A stretch of DNA of 28,163 nucleotides from Oscillospiraceae bacterium. Its GTDB lineage: Bacteria; Bacillota; Clostridia; Oscillospirales; Ruminococcaceae. The translations under genes and the position numbers were made by a program. Under the pieces are notes generated by a model. That model was given only the letters and a program-made list of their open reading frames with translations, searched no databases and was not told the DNA's origin. Location of the stretch: positions 1-28,163 of the forward strand of contig WRLS01000005.1 in NCBI GenBank assembly GCA_009776345.1, written 5' to 3'. Of this stretch, positions 1 to 7,796 are shown piece after piece; position 1 is the first letter of the stretch, and every line of letters starts with the position of its first letter.

Positions 1-160
1 GTTTGCGGGAACAACCACCGCCGTCTGCGGACGGCACCCCCTTCGTGCGCGAAGGGGGCGGGGCATTATACGATGCGACGCGGTAATTTTCGGGCGACCG
101 CAAGGGTCGCCCCTACGTAAATCCTCAATCCTAAAACCTAAATCCTGCGCCCGCAAGCAC
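1..160. other. Intergenic hairpin cluster at the window edge
   Basis: No gene is visible here. Two hairpins sit back to back: 20-35 (arms GCCGTC/GACGGC) and 37-58 (arms CCCCCTTCG/CGAAGGGGG), both with a TGCG loop. A third hairpin is at 92-112 (arms GGGCGACC/GGTCGCCC). A degenerate 7-base repeat run (CCTAAAT/CCTAAAA type) follows at 119-145. These look like dispersed intergenic repeats of clostridial genomes and not a terminator, since none is followed by a T-run. Confidence 0.6.
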
Positions 161-189
161 TTGTAATTTTCCCTGATTTTGTGTATACT
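161..189 (+). promoter_or_regulatory. Probable sigma-A promoter of the aldolase gene fba
   Basis: TTGTAA at 161-166 and TATACT at 184-189 are separated by 17 bases. A small dyad TGTATA/TATACA (182-199) overlaps the -10 box and could be an operator. The transcript would begin just before the inverted-repeat element at 202-302, giving fba a structured leader of about 130 bases. Confidence 0.55.
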
Positions 190-201
190 GGGATATACAA
201 T

Positions 202-302
202 ACTGATTCCAATAATAAACATCTGCGAAGCAGAGCGAAGCTTTCTTTAAGAAGAAAGCGTTTTGAGCGATAGCTGAGCAGTTATGTTTAATTGGAATCA
301 GT
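202..302. repeat. 101-base MITE-like inverted-repeat element
   Basis: The ends are ACTGATTCCAAT (202-213) and its perfect complement ATTGGAATCAGT (291-302). The interior is also partly self-complementary (AGCTTTCTTT/AGAAAGCG). A second element of similar size and ends lies at 13339-13438, which supports a mobile or dispersed family. This copy sits between the fba promoter and its ribosome site, so it would be transcribed as part of the fba leader. Confidence 0.7.
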
Positions 303-327
303 TTAAACAATCATTGGAGGATGAAAA

Positions 328-1191
328 ATGCTGGTAAACGCGCGTGATATGCTGACTAAGGCCCGTGACGGACATTATGCCGTCGCGCAAATCAACATCA
401 ACAACCTGGAGTGGACAAAAGCCGCTTTGCTCGCCGCCCTGGAGCTGGACAGCCCGGTAATCCTCGGCGTTTCTGAGGGCGCGGCAAAGTACATGGCGGG
501 GTTCGGTACCGTTGCCGCCATGGTAAAGGCAATGGACAGGGACCTCGCTGTCAATGTCCCCGTTGCCCTGCATCTGGACCACGGCTCCTACGACGCCTGC
601 CTTAAATGCATTGAGGCGGGATTTACGTCTGTTATGTTCGACGGCAGCAAGCTTCCCTTCGATGAAAATACCGCCAAAACATCCGAGATTGTAAAACTCG
701 CGCGCGAAAAGGATATTTCTGTCGAGGCCGAGGTCGGCTCTATCGGCGGCGAAGAGGACGGCGTAATCGGCGCGGGCGAAATAGCCGACGCGGCGGAGTG
801 CAAAAAAATCGCCGAATTGGGCATTGATTTCTTGGCGGCGGGAATCGGAAACATCCACGGCGTTTACCCCGCCAACTGGAAAGGGCTTGACTTTGAGGCG
901 CTTGCCGCAATCCAAAAAGCGGCGGGCGGTATGCCGCTCGTCCTCCACGGCGGCACGGGCATCCCGGAGGATATGATCAAAAAGGCGATCGGGCTGGGCG
1001 TTTCCAAAATAAACGTCAACACCGAATGTCAGCTTGCCTTCGCGGCGGCGACACGTCTTTACATAGAAGCAGGCAAGGACAAACAGGGCAAGGGGTTTGA
1101 CCCGCGCAAAGTCCTCGCCCCGGGGTTTGAGGCAATCAAAGCGGCCTGCAAAGAAAAATACACCATGTTCGCGAGCGCGGGCAAGGCATAA
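328..1191 (+). CDS. fba: Class II fructose-bisphosphate aldolase
   Basis: The 287-residue protein is a zinc-dependent class II aldolase, expected to split fructose 1,6-bisphosphate into dihydroxyacetone phosphate and glyceraldehyde 3-phosphate in cytoplasmic glycolysis. Visible family signatures are LHLDHGSYD (Asp84 catalytic, His85 zinc), EAEVGSIGGEEDG (Glu135), GNIHGVYP (His177), LVLHGGTG (His207) and the phosphate-binding KINVNTE. Length is typical. GGAGG at 316-320 sits 7 bases before the ATG. The leader contains the inverted-repeat element at 202-302. The membrane transglutaminase gene starts 4 bases after the stop. A second, GatY-like aldolase is on the minus strand at 8330-9178; this one resembles the standard Bacillota Fba more closely. 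Family call is secure; sugar specificity is inferred. Confidence 0.93.
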   Translation: MLVNARDMLTKARDGHYAVAQININNLEWTKAALLAALELDSPVILGVSEGAAKYMAGFGTVAAMVKAMDRDLAVNVPVALHLDHGSYDACLKCIEAGFTSVMFDGSKLPFDENTAKTSEIVKLAREKDISVEAEVGSIGGEEDGVIGAGEIADAAECKKIAELGIDFLAAGIGNIHGVYPANWKGLDFEALAAIQKAAGGMPLVLHGGTGIPEDMIKKAIGLGVSKINVNTECQLAFAAATRLYIEAGKDKQGKGFDPRKVLAPGFEAIKAACKEKYTMFASAGKA

Positions 1192-1195
1192 AAAA

Positions 1196-3559
1196 ATGAG
1201 CCGTCCGCAAAAGCACGAACCCATCCCCATCTCGGGGGAAAAAAGCACCCACGGTGAAATCGCCGGTTTTTGGGGCAGGATGCTTGAAAGCGAGGTCCTC
1301 GCCGCTTATTTCGCCTGCCTGTTTTTAGGTACGGGGCTTTCAGTGGCGCTGCTTGCGCTGACAGAGCTTGACCGGGCTTTTTTCCGCTCCCTGGGATATG
1401 CGGCAATTGCCGCCGCTGTCCCCGCCGCCGCCGCTTATCGCCGATGGATACCGTTATGCGCGGCGGGGTTTGCCGGTTTATGCACGCTCGCCGCAGGGCT
1501 GTACTTTGGCACATTGGGGCGGTGGGCGGATTACTTGGCGGGGTTTGCCATTTGGGTCCGCGGCGGCGCGTTGTACCATGAAATTTACAGCGAGGGCGCC
1601 GCGCTCGGCTTCTTGCAGTTTCTTATCATCTTCGCGGTTACAATGGTGATATACCCGCTTTCTGCGCGCCCCGCCCTCTATCCTGCGCTGATAATTATAA
1701 GCGCAGGGGTTTTGATTTTCTCCTACACATTGGCACCCGGCGACATGACGCCCGCGCTGTGCGGGGCCTGTGCCGGGGTAATTATACTTCTTCCGGGGAT
1801 TTACGCGCGGCACGCGCAGAAATCCGGCGGCCGCCATTCCCGCGCGAGGATGCAGATGATCGCCATTCCCGCAGCTGTCCTTGCCGTACTCCTCGCATTT
1901 TTGATTACGCCGGAGGACGCCCGCAGCTGGCGCTCCCGCACACTCGTTAATTTAGCGGACGATATCGCCACTTTTTTCCGCGGGCCGTATTCGTATTGGC
2001 CGTCCGTCCCTTCAAACTTCACGCTGTATGATGTCGGGTTCCGCGGGGACCGCGGGCGGCTTGGCGGGCCGGTGTACCTCAGCGGCAGGCAGGCGCTTTC
2101 GGTGGAAAGCCCGATGCCCGTACTTCTGAAGGGCAGGGTATATGATGTGTACACGGGGTCGGATTGGGAAATCGGCGCGCCGGATGGGGATCTCCGCTTT
2201 GAGAGCATTTTGTGGAGAAGCAGCCGCCGCGAAGCCTTAGGTCAAGACCGCCCGTTAGGCGGCAGGCATACAGGCGGGCTGTACAACAATTTGACGCGGG
2301 AAATAAACATTGCGCTCGAATACTCATCGAGCATCTACACAACGCTTTTTACGGCGGGCAGGATACGTGACCTTCGCTTCAGCCCTCGGCTTATAGACCC
2401 CGAGGCATTCTACAATATGCGCTCGGAGGTTTATATGCACCAGCGGATGCCAACGCGGCAGGGGTTCGAGCTGCGCACTCGCGTCTGGAATACCGCTTTG
2501 GCTGATTTTGACGCGCGCTTCCTAGAGTTGGAAGCCGCCGCGTCTGCTTTGGAAGACAAGCGCTTTGAGGATTTATCGGCGCGATATACCGCCCTGCCCG
2601 AAAACCTGCCGCAGTCAGTACGGGAGCTTGCGGCGGACATAACCGCGGGTAAGGGTACGCCATACGGCAAGGCAAGGGCAATCGTAAAGTGGCTTGCCGA
2701 AACCGGCGAATATTCCCTGGAACCGGAGATTGTCCCCGCCGATGAGGATTTCGTTGCGCATTTCCTCAGGACAAAAATCGGCTACTGCACATATTACGCC
2801 ACCGCGCTTGCGGTAATGGCAAGGTGCGAGGGCATACCGTCCCGTTATGTAATAGGGTTTGCGCTGGAGGAAACGGGGCAGAATATGTATACGGCGACGG
2901 GTGAAACCGCCCACGCCTGGGCGGAGCTGTATTTCAGCGGAATTGGCTGGGTGGAGATGGACCCGCTTTCCTGGGACGCGTCCGCACCGCTGAACCGCGG
3001 CGAGGCCGAGGAGCGTGAAGCCGCCCAAAGCCCTGTCCAAGCGCCTGTATATGAGCCGCCGCAAGAAGCTGCGCCGGAGTCCCCCCGCTTAGATTTTGTC
3101 GCTTCAGAGCCGGAGTACAAAGCCGTCTATTGGCCGTATCTTGTTATCCCGGCGGGGATTGCCGCAATAATTTTACTGCCGCGCTATGCGGTCCGCAAGC
3201 TGCTGGGCAGGAAATCAAGGCAGTTTTCACTAAGCAAAGTCTGCGGGCGCGAGGATAACTATTTCCGCCGCCTGGACATATACTACACAGATATCATAAA
3301 GCAATTTGCCCTTCTGGGGCTGGCGCCTTTGCCGGGCGAAACGCTTGTAACCTTCCCGCAAAGGGTAGACAGGCGGATACGCTTTGACGCGGCGGGCTTT
3401 GCGCCTATCGCAAAGGCGGTGTCGGATTACCGTTTCGCGGAGGCGGCGCCTTCCCAATCACAGGTCGAATACGCGCATGAATACCATGCTTTGCTGGAAG
3501 GGCTGCTGCTGGAGCGTTTCGGCAAATGGATGTACCTGGTAAAGCGGGCGGTTAGATAG
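1196..3559 (+). CDS. Membrane-anchored transglutaminase-like protein
   Basis: The 787-residue protein has a TgpA-like layout: several hydrophobic segments in roughly the first 240 residues, an extracellular region with a transglutaminase-like core, one further membrane segment near residues 640-665, and a cytoplasmic tail. The catalytic triad is visible as Cys531 (GYCTYYA), His573 (ETAHAWAEL) and Asp589 (VEMDPL). Known relatives are cell-envelope enzymes acting as peptidases or crosslinkers; the substrate here is unknown. Family members often sit beside MoxR ATPase and DUF58 genes, which are absent. The ATG at 1196 was chosen because it follows the fba stop by 4 bases; an in-frame ATG further upstream would lie inside fba. 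The ribosome site is weak, so coupling to fba translation is likely. Confidence 0.85.
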   Translation: MSRPQKHEPIPISGEKSTHGEIAGFWGRMLESEVLAAYFACLFLGTGLSVALLALTELDRAFFRSLGYAAIAAAVPAAAAYRRWIPLCAAGFAGLCTLAAGLYFGTLGRWADYLAGFAIWVRGGALYHEIYSEGAALGFLQFLIIFAVTMVIYPLSARPALYPALIIISAGVLIFSYTLAPGDMTPALCGACAGVIILLPGIYARHAQKSGGRHSRARMQMIAIPAAVLAVLLAFLITPEDARSWRSRTLVNLADDIATFFRGPYSYWPSVPSNFTLYDVGFRGDRGRLGGPVYLSGRQALSVESPMPVLLKGRVYDVYTGSDWEIGAPDGDLRFESILWRSSRREALGQDRPLGGRHTGGLYNNLTREINIALEYSSSIYTTLFTAGRIRDLRFSPRLIDPEAFYNMRSEVYMHQRMPTRQGFELRTRVWNTALADFDARFLELEAAASALEDKRFEDLSARYTALPENLPQSVRELAADITAGKGTPYGKARAIVKWLAETGEYSLEPEIVPADEDFVAHFLRTKIGYCTYYATALAVMARCEGIPSRYVIGFALEETGQNMYTATGETAHAWAELYFSGIGWVEMDPLSWDASAPLNRGEAEEREAAQSPVQAPVYEPPQEAAPESPRLDFVASEPEYKAVYWPYLVIPAGIAAIILLPRYAVRKLLGRKSRQFSLSKVCGREDNYFRRLDIYYTDIIKQFALLGLAPLPGETLVTFPQRVDRRIRFDAAGFAPIAKAVSDYRFAEAAPSQSQVEYAHEYHALLEGLLLERFGKWMYLVKRAVR

Positions 3560-3656
3560 CGGCAGGGATTTTTCTCTGCTGATTGCAATAAATCCGACTT
3601 AATCCGACACTGATTGATTACAGCGTTTTTTATTTACAGAACAAGGGGTGTATAGA

Positions 3657-4553
3657 TTGAACCGACGCATTTTATCCTTTTTACTCGCAGTTATAATGAT
3701 TGCCGCAATTTTCGCGGCCTGCTCCAAGCGCGGCGAAGGTGAGGATGAAGCCGAAAACGCGCCCGACCGCCCATCCTCGTCAACTCCCGGGGCAGCGCCC
3801 GAGGATGTAGAAACCATCGGGGAGAACACGCCGGACCTGCGCGATCTCGTGGAAGAAAAATACGAACTAAACGAGCATACCGAGGGCTGGCTGAATGTGC
3901 CTGTCCTTTGGATTGACGATGTCGTCGTATTCACCCCGGAGAGCAACAATTATTACCTGCGCCGCAACTTTGAAGGGGAGCGTGCGTTCCACGGCGTTTT
4001 GTTCGCCGACCGCCGCAGTGTTTTCGGGGACGGCTCGCGCGAGCAGATCGGCGTGAATACCTGCATCTACGGCCACGCCCTGACCGACGACCCGGAGCAT
4101 CAGAATTACCCCATCTTCTTCGGCCCCCTCCACGATTTCCGCAATCCCGAAATCGCGCAGGAGATACCGTATATCTTCTTCTCCACCAAGACCGACTATC
4201 TCGCCTACGAGGTTTTTGCTGTATTTGTGGTAAATTCGGATAGCAGGGATGTCCAGTATAATTTCGAGCCGGAAGACCCCGTACAGTTTGCCAATATGGT
4301 ACGCGATGAAATTCTGCCCCGTTCTATTTACGACTACGGCATTGAGATCAAGGACGACGATAAATTCCTCACCCTGTCCACGTGTATATATTATCTGGAC
4401 GACGGCACCTCGACCAATTACCCCAACACATACTACCGCTATGTGGTAATGGGGCGCCTGGTCAACCCCGATGAGCCGTTTAGGGAAAAGGCACAGTTCA
4501 CCGTCAACGAAAACCCGCTGATTGACCCCGACGGCCCAATTGCAAGTGCGTAG
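3657..4553 (+). CDS. Class B sortase-like transpeptidase with lipoprotein-type leader
   Basis: Sortases cleave a sorting motif in secreted proteins and join them to the cell wall. From a TTG start the protein has 298 residues: a positive N-terminus, a hydrophobic stretch, and the lipobox-like FAAC with Cys22, then a low-complexity acidic Ser/Pro linker and the sortase domain. Catalytic His140 (IYGHAL), Cys243 (TLSTC) and Arg261 (YYRYVV) are all present, and TLSTC is the class B form. The TTG at 3657 is preferred because AAGGGG (3643-3648) lies 8 bases upstream; the GTG at 3648 overlaps that ribosome site. It follows the transglutaminase gene by about 100 bases. No substrate with a sorting signal was found in the window. 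Anchoring by lipid and not by a membrane helix is inferred. Confidence 0.85.
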   Translation: MNRRILSFLLAVIMIAAIFAACSKRGEGEDEAENAPDRPSSSTPGAAPEDVETIGENTPDLRDLVEEKYELNEHTEGWLNVPVLWIDDVVVFTPESNNYYLRRNFEGERAFHGVLFADRRSVFGDGSREQIGVNTCIYGHALTDDPEHQNYPIFFGPLHDFRNPEIAQEIPYIFFSTKTDYLAYEVFAVFVVNSDSRDVQYNFEPEDPVQFANMVRDEILPRSIYDYGIEIKDDDKFLTLSTCIYYLDDGTSTNYPNTYYRYVVMGRLVNPDEPFREKAQFTVNENPLIDPDGPIASA

Positions 4554-4618
4554 CCTTCGGCAGGATTCAGGTTTTAGGAATGGATATACTTGATGTATCA
4601 TATACGAGGAGGATTATT

Positions 4619-5590
4619 ATGCTGCGAATTGCCGAAGCGCTTGGATGCGAAATCACCCCGATGTGGTACCTTGCCCGCCAGCTAGGCGTAAAAGAAGCCG
4701 TGGCGGGCTTGCCTTACAACCGCCCGGGGTTCGATTACACGGATTTTAACGATTTTATGTTTGTCTACAACAAATTCAAGGATTTTGGGTTCCGTGTGAC
4801 TGTGCTGGAGGGCGCGCCGGAAAATCACAACATCAAGCTCGGGCTTCCCGGGCGGGATGAAGAAATCGACAAATTCATAAAGCTGCTGGGCAACATGGCA
4901 CGGCTCGGCGTTGAGGCGATTTGCTATAATTTTATGCCCGTTTTCGGCTGGTTCCGCACATCAATGGCTATAGAAACCCGCGGCGGCGCGTTTGTCACAG
5001 GCTATGACCACGAAGTCTTAAAAGATGCCCCGCTTACCGAATTCGGCGAGGTTTCACAGGATGATATGTGGGCAAACTACGAATACTTTATCCGCGCGGT
5101 TGCGCCCGAAGCGCAGAGGCTCGGCGTAAAACTCGCGCTCCACCCCGATGACCCGCCGATAAGCCCGCTGCGCGGAATTTCCAGGATACTTATAAGCGCC
5201 GCCGCGTTCGAGCGCGCGATGTCCATATCGCCAAACCCATACCACGGCATGACCTACTGCCAGGGATGTTTTTCCACCATGGGCGAGGATGTCCCGGAAA
5301 CGATTGCAAAGTTCGGCAAGCAAAACAAAATCTTCTTTATACATTTCCGCGATGTCGTCGGCAGCGCCGCAAAGTTCCGGGAAACCTTCCATGATGAAGG
5401 CAAGACCGATATGCCCGGCGCGATCAAGGCATATCTGGACGCAGGTGTAAACTGCCCTGTCCGCGTTGACCATGTCCCGACGATGCACGGCGAGAACAAC
5501 GACCGCCCCGGATATGAATCCATGGGCAGGCTTTACGCCATCGGGTACCTGCGCGGTTTGCTGGATTCGCACACAATATCGTCAACATAA
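4619..5590 (+). CDS. uxuA: Mannonate dehydratase
   Basis: This enzyme dehydrates D-mannonate to 2-keto-3-deoxygluconate in glucuronate breakdown. The 323-residue protein carries the conserved signatures of the UxuA TIM-barrel family: CYNFMP (102-107), HPDDPP (175-180), YCQG with Cys214, HFRDV (242-246) and DHVPT (284-288), which include the metal ligands. It is slightly shorter than the roughly 350-360 residues usual for the family. The start at 4619 is set by AGGAGGA at 4607-4613; an in-frame ATG at 4580 has no ribosome site. No other hexuronate genes (uxaC, uxuB, kdgK) are nearby, so it is an isolated pathway gene here. An AGGTTTTAGGA repeat remnant lies just upstream (4563-4579). Confidence 0.93.
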   Translation: MLRIAEALGCEITPMWYLARQLGVKEAVAGLPYNRPGFDYTDFNDFMFVYNKFKDFGFRVTVLEGAPENHNIKLGLPGRDEEIDKFIKLLGNMARLGVEAICYNFMPVFGWFRTSMAIETRGGAFVTGYDHEVLKDAPLTEFGEVSQDDMWANYEYFIRAVAPEAQRLGVKLALHPDDPPISPLRGISRILISAAAFERAMSISPNPYHGMTYCQGCFSTMGEDVPETIAKFGKQNKIFFIHFRDVVGSAAKFRETFHDEGKTDMPGAIKAYLDAGVNCPVRVDHVPTMHGENNDRPGYESMGRLYAIGYLRGLLDSHTISST

Positions 5591-5611
5591 CGCAAATTGA
5601 CCGGGGAAAGG

Positions 5612-5793
5612 CCAAAACACCCGTCACCGCGACGAACAAGTCGTCACGGCGCCACCCTCTTTAAAAAAGAGGGTAAGGCTACAACGAGATTTATTCTTTC
5701 ACAATAAAAGCGCAAAACAACCGTAGGACGTACCCTCTTTTTTAAAGAGGGTGGCATCACTGCGATTTTTCGCAGTGATGACGGGTGTTTTGG
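5612..5793. repeat. 182-base nested inverted-repeat element
   Basis: Outer 15-base ends are CCAAAACACCCGTCA (5612-5626) and its complement (5779-5793). Inside, a 25-base segment at 5651-5675 is repeated in perfect inverted form at 5731-5755; each arm is itself a hairpin around TTTAAAAAA. A separate hairpin CATCACTGCGA/TCGCAGTGATG spans 5755-5780. There is no coding capacity. A single arm of the same family is at 10656-10701, and the same CAAAACACC end motif recurs at 28005 and 28130. This looks like a non-autonomous mobile element. Confidence 0.7.
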
Positions 5794-5818
5794 GTTTTTA
5801 CAAACCGCAAAAACACAC

Positions 5819-5846
5819 ACTATCAAAAGGTGTACTTTTTGATAGT
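5819..5846. repeat. Imperfect 28-base palindrome, first copy
   Basis: Arms ACTATCAAAAGGT and ACTTTTTGATAGT surround a GT centre. It is a near-copy of the perfect palindrome at 5966-5993, and both follow a CACACACT stretch. The pair brackets the terminator-like hairpin and the promoter of the leucine-rich-repeat gene. Confidence 0.6.
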
Positions 5847-5864
5847 AGCCGCATCGGCAATGCA

Positions 5865-5889
5865 AAAACCCCGGATTTACCGGGGTTTT
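5865..5889. terminator. Terminator-like hairpin, possibly bidirectional
   Basis: Arms AAAACCCCGG (5865-5874) and CCGGGGTTTT (5880-5889) flank an ATTTA loop. The T-run is short (4) on the plus strand and 5 on the minus strand. It would end transcription from the uxuA side before the leucine-rich-repeat promoter. Confidence 0.6.
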
Positions 5890-5921
5890 GTAAAAATATT
5901 GTGAGGAATCTTAAAAATCAC

Positions 5922-5950
5922 TTGCAATATCGGTATATTTTGTGTACAAT
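5922..5950 (+). promoter_or_regulatory. Promoter of the leucine-rich-repeat gene
   Basis: TTGCAA (5922-5927) and TACAAT (5945-5950) are 17 bases apart. Transcription would start near 5957, so the perfect palindrome at 5966-5993 would form a stem-loop at the very 5' end of the mRNA. Confidence 0.65.
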
Positions 5951-5965
5951 GATTTATACACACAC

Positions 5966-5993
5966 ACTATCAAAAGGTACACCTTTTGATAGT
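5966..5993 (+). promoter_or_regulatory. Perfect palindrome in the leader of the leucine-rich-repeat gene
   Basis: Arms ACTATCAAAAGGT and ACCTTTTGATAGT are perfectly complementary with AC between them. It lies between the predicted transcription start and the GGGGGC ribosome site (6007-6011). It could be an mRNA-stabilising 5' stem-loop, a repressor site, or a dispersed repeat; the near-copy at 5819-5846 supports the last. Confidence 0.5.
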
Positions 5994-6014
5994 AAATAAA
6001 AATTTTGGGGGCTT

Positions 6015-7628
6015 ATGAAAATGAAAAAAATCCTTGCATTTCTAATTATAACCGCGCTGGCAATCGGGATGATGCCGATTGTAGTAAACGCGGCATTAAG
6101 TGAATATAACACAGGCGATATAGCGGTAATAGAAGAGATAATCGAAAATAACAAGCTTGATTGGCCTAAAGCGACTGTAGAAGCTGCTAAGGGTATAACT
6201 ATTGACGCTACATGGTTCTCAAACAACTGGCGTAACGATTCGCTCGCAAGCGTATATGTCGTAAGATGGAGCGGTGCCTCCACAAATAAGCGTATTGAGC
6301 TACTGAATATTAGTGGCAAAGGCCTTACCGGAGCTTTGGACGTGACCGACTTGGATGCGCTGGAACATTTGGATTGCAGTGGCAACAACCTGACCTCGCT
6401 GGACGTGTCCGGCTTGAGTGCGTTAAAAAATTTGTATTGCGAACACAACAACCTGACCTCGCTGAACGTGTCCGGCTTGAGTGCATTGGAAAGATTTAGT
6501 TGCTTCTACAACAGCCTGACCTCGCTTAATGTGTCCGCCTCGACTGCGCTGGAATATTTGGGTTGCAGCAACAACAACCTGACCTCTCTGGACGTGTCCA
6601 ACTTGACTGCGCTGGAAATATTGGATTGCGACAACAACAGCCTGACGGCATTGGATTTATCGGCTAATGATGCATTGACGACCTTTCATGGCGCACAACG
6701 AACCGTGTCACTTACGCTGACAAGAAGCGGCTCTGTTTATACAGGCGCAATTACATTGAACGCCTCGGCGACATTTGATGACCCCGCAATCACCTATTCG
6801 GGCGGCTTTTTGACCAGCTCAGACAATACGCTTCGCAGAACTAACTTTGAAGTGGCAACCAGAAACCAAAACCCCGCCTTTGTGCTTTCCGGAACGATAA
6901 GGCTCACTTATCCCGGCGGCAGCGGTGACTCCGGCAGCGGTACCAGTTCCTCCAGCAGCTCCAGCTCCAGTTCATCTTCCTCCAGCTCATCCTCATCCGG
7001 CGGCGGCGGTGGCGGCGGTGTAATCCCATCAACTGTAACCCCCGTTAACACATCGCAAACCGTAACCGCAACAACCGCCAGCACCGAAACCCGCAGTGCA
7101 GTAGCGTCGGCGGTTGCTGCCGGGAATGACACAGCGACTGTTAACTTAAAAAATGCGGGCGATATCAGCCTTGCCAATCTTCAGACAATCGCGGCGGCGG
7201 CGAATAACTCAAGCATCGAAACCGTAAAACTCCAAGCCGACAGCATGAGTTCCGACGGCAAAAGCGTTGACGTGCGCATTTCCCTCGACCCGACGCTTGC
7301 GAAAACGGCACTGAATTTGTCGGCGTCTACAACGAATACGGCGGCAACAAAGACAACAAGCACATTCACGAAGTTTTTCAAAAATGATGTGATGACTGTT
7401 GCCCTCGGGCAGAAAGTAGGTTTCGGCCAGCAAGTGCGCATCGCTGTAAAGCTCGACCCCAAGCTGAAAACCGACAATCTCTACTTCTATGTTTATGACA
7501 GCGCGACAAACACTTTCAAGCTGATCAAAGACGCGAAGTATGTTGTGGACAAAAACGGCTATGTGCATTTCACCACCGCAACGGGCGGCAGTGTCGTGAT
7601 TAGCGATGGGCCTTTGGCACGCAAATAG
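6015..7628 (+). CDS. Secreted leucine-rich-repeat surface protein
   Basis: The 537-residue protein begins with a signal peptide (MKMKKI, hydrophobic core, likely cut near Ala26). Residues about 95-222 hold leucine-rich repeats, including five clear 21-residue units (116-220) of the pattern LxxLDCSxNNLTSLDVSxLxA. A linker of 18 serines (311-328) and 7 glycines (329-335) leads to a Thr/Ala-rich C-terminal region ending with YFYVYDSATNTFKLI and a beta-rich VVISDGPL segment, a type I associate with clostridial extracellular proteins. The role is probably adhesion or binding; no catalytic motif is seen. No LPxTG-like sorting signal, membrane anchor or SLH domain was found, so attachment is unclear. 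It is a single-gene unit with its own promoter (5922-5950) and terminator (7649-7684). Confidence 0.85.
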   Translation: MKMKKILAFLIITALAIGMMPIVVNAALSEYNTGDIAVIEEIIENNKLDWPKATVEAAKGITIDATWFSNNWRNDSLASVYVVRWSGASTNKRIELLNISGKGLTGALDVTDLDALEHLDCSGNNLTSLDVSGLSALKNLYCEHNNLTSLNVSGLSALERFSCFYNSLTSLNVSASTALEYLGCSNNNLTSLDVSNLTALEILDCDNNSLTALDLSANDALTTFHGAQRTVSLTLTRSGSVYTGAITLNASATFDDPAITYSGGFLTSSDNTLRRTNFEVATRNQNPAFVLSGTIRLTYPGGSGDSGSGTSSSSSSSSSSSSSSSSSSGGGGGGGVIPSTVTPVNTSQTVTATTASTETRSAVASAVAAGNDTATVNLKNAGDISLANLQTIAAAANNSSIETVKLQADSMSSDGKSVDVRISLDPTLAKTALNLSASTTNTAATKTTSTFTKFFKNDVMTVALGQKVGFGQQVRIAVKLDPKLKTDNLYFYVYDSATNTFKLIKDAKYVVDKNGYVHFTTATGGSVVISDGPLARK

Positions 7629-7648
7629 CCAGCAAGCTGAAAAAACGC

Positions 7649-7684
7649 AAGGACGCAAACCCATTAGGTTTGCGTCCTTATTTT
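7649..7684 (+). terminator. Strong intrinsic terminator after the leucine-rich-repeat gene
   Basis: A 13-base perfect stem (AAGGACGCAAACC, 7649-7661; GGTTTGCGTCCTT, 7667-7679) with a CATTA loop is followed by ATTTT. It starts about 20 bases after the stop codon. Confidence 0.9.
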
Positions 7685-7737
7685 ATGCTTCGCGGCCGAC
7701 CGCCCCTTTACAAAACAGCATACACTTTCACAAAGTA

Positions 7738-7766
7738 TTGCATAATCTGTTTGTGTAGTGTATAAT
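7738..7766 (+). promoter_or_regulatory. Near-consensus promoter of the HExxH protein gene
   Basis: TTGCAT (7738-7743) and a perfect TATAAT (7761-7766) are 17 bases apart. The expected start near 7773 leaves a short leader before the AAAGGGGGG ribosome site (7781-7789). Confidence 0.75.
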
Positions 7767-7796
7767 TATGGCAGCATCTGAAAGGGGGGCTGTGCC

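Noticed and set aside
298..1248. Long minus-strand open frame of 316 codons across fba
   Set aside because: It is the antisense shadow of a clear aldolase gene and resembles no family.
3590..3610. Direct repeat AATCCGAC twice before the sortase gene
   Set aside because: Two short copies only, with no promoter boxes in a fitting position; not enough to call an operator.
6360..6680. Regular 63-base repetition that might suggest a CRISPR or tandem DNA repeat
   Set aside because: It is the coding of 21-residue leucine-rich repeats; there are no constant repeats with unique spacers.
6015..7628. Leucine-rich-repeat protein as substrate of the nearby sortase
   Set aside because: Its C-terminus (ISDGPLARK) has no sorting motif, hydrophobic stretch or positive tail of the required kind.
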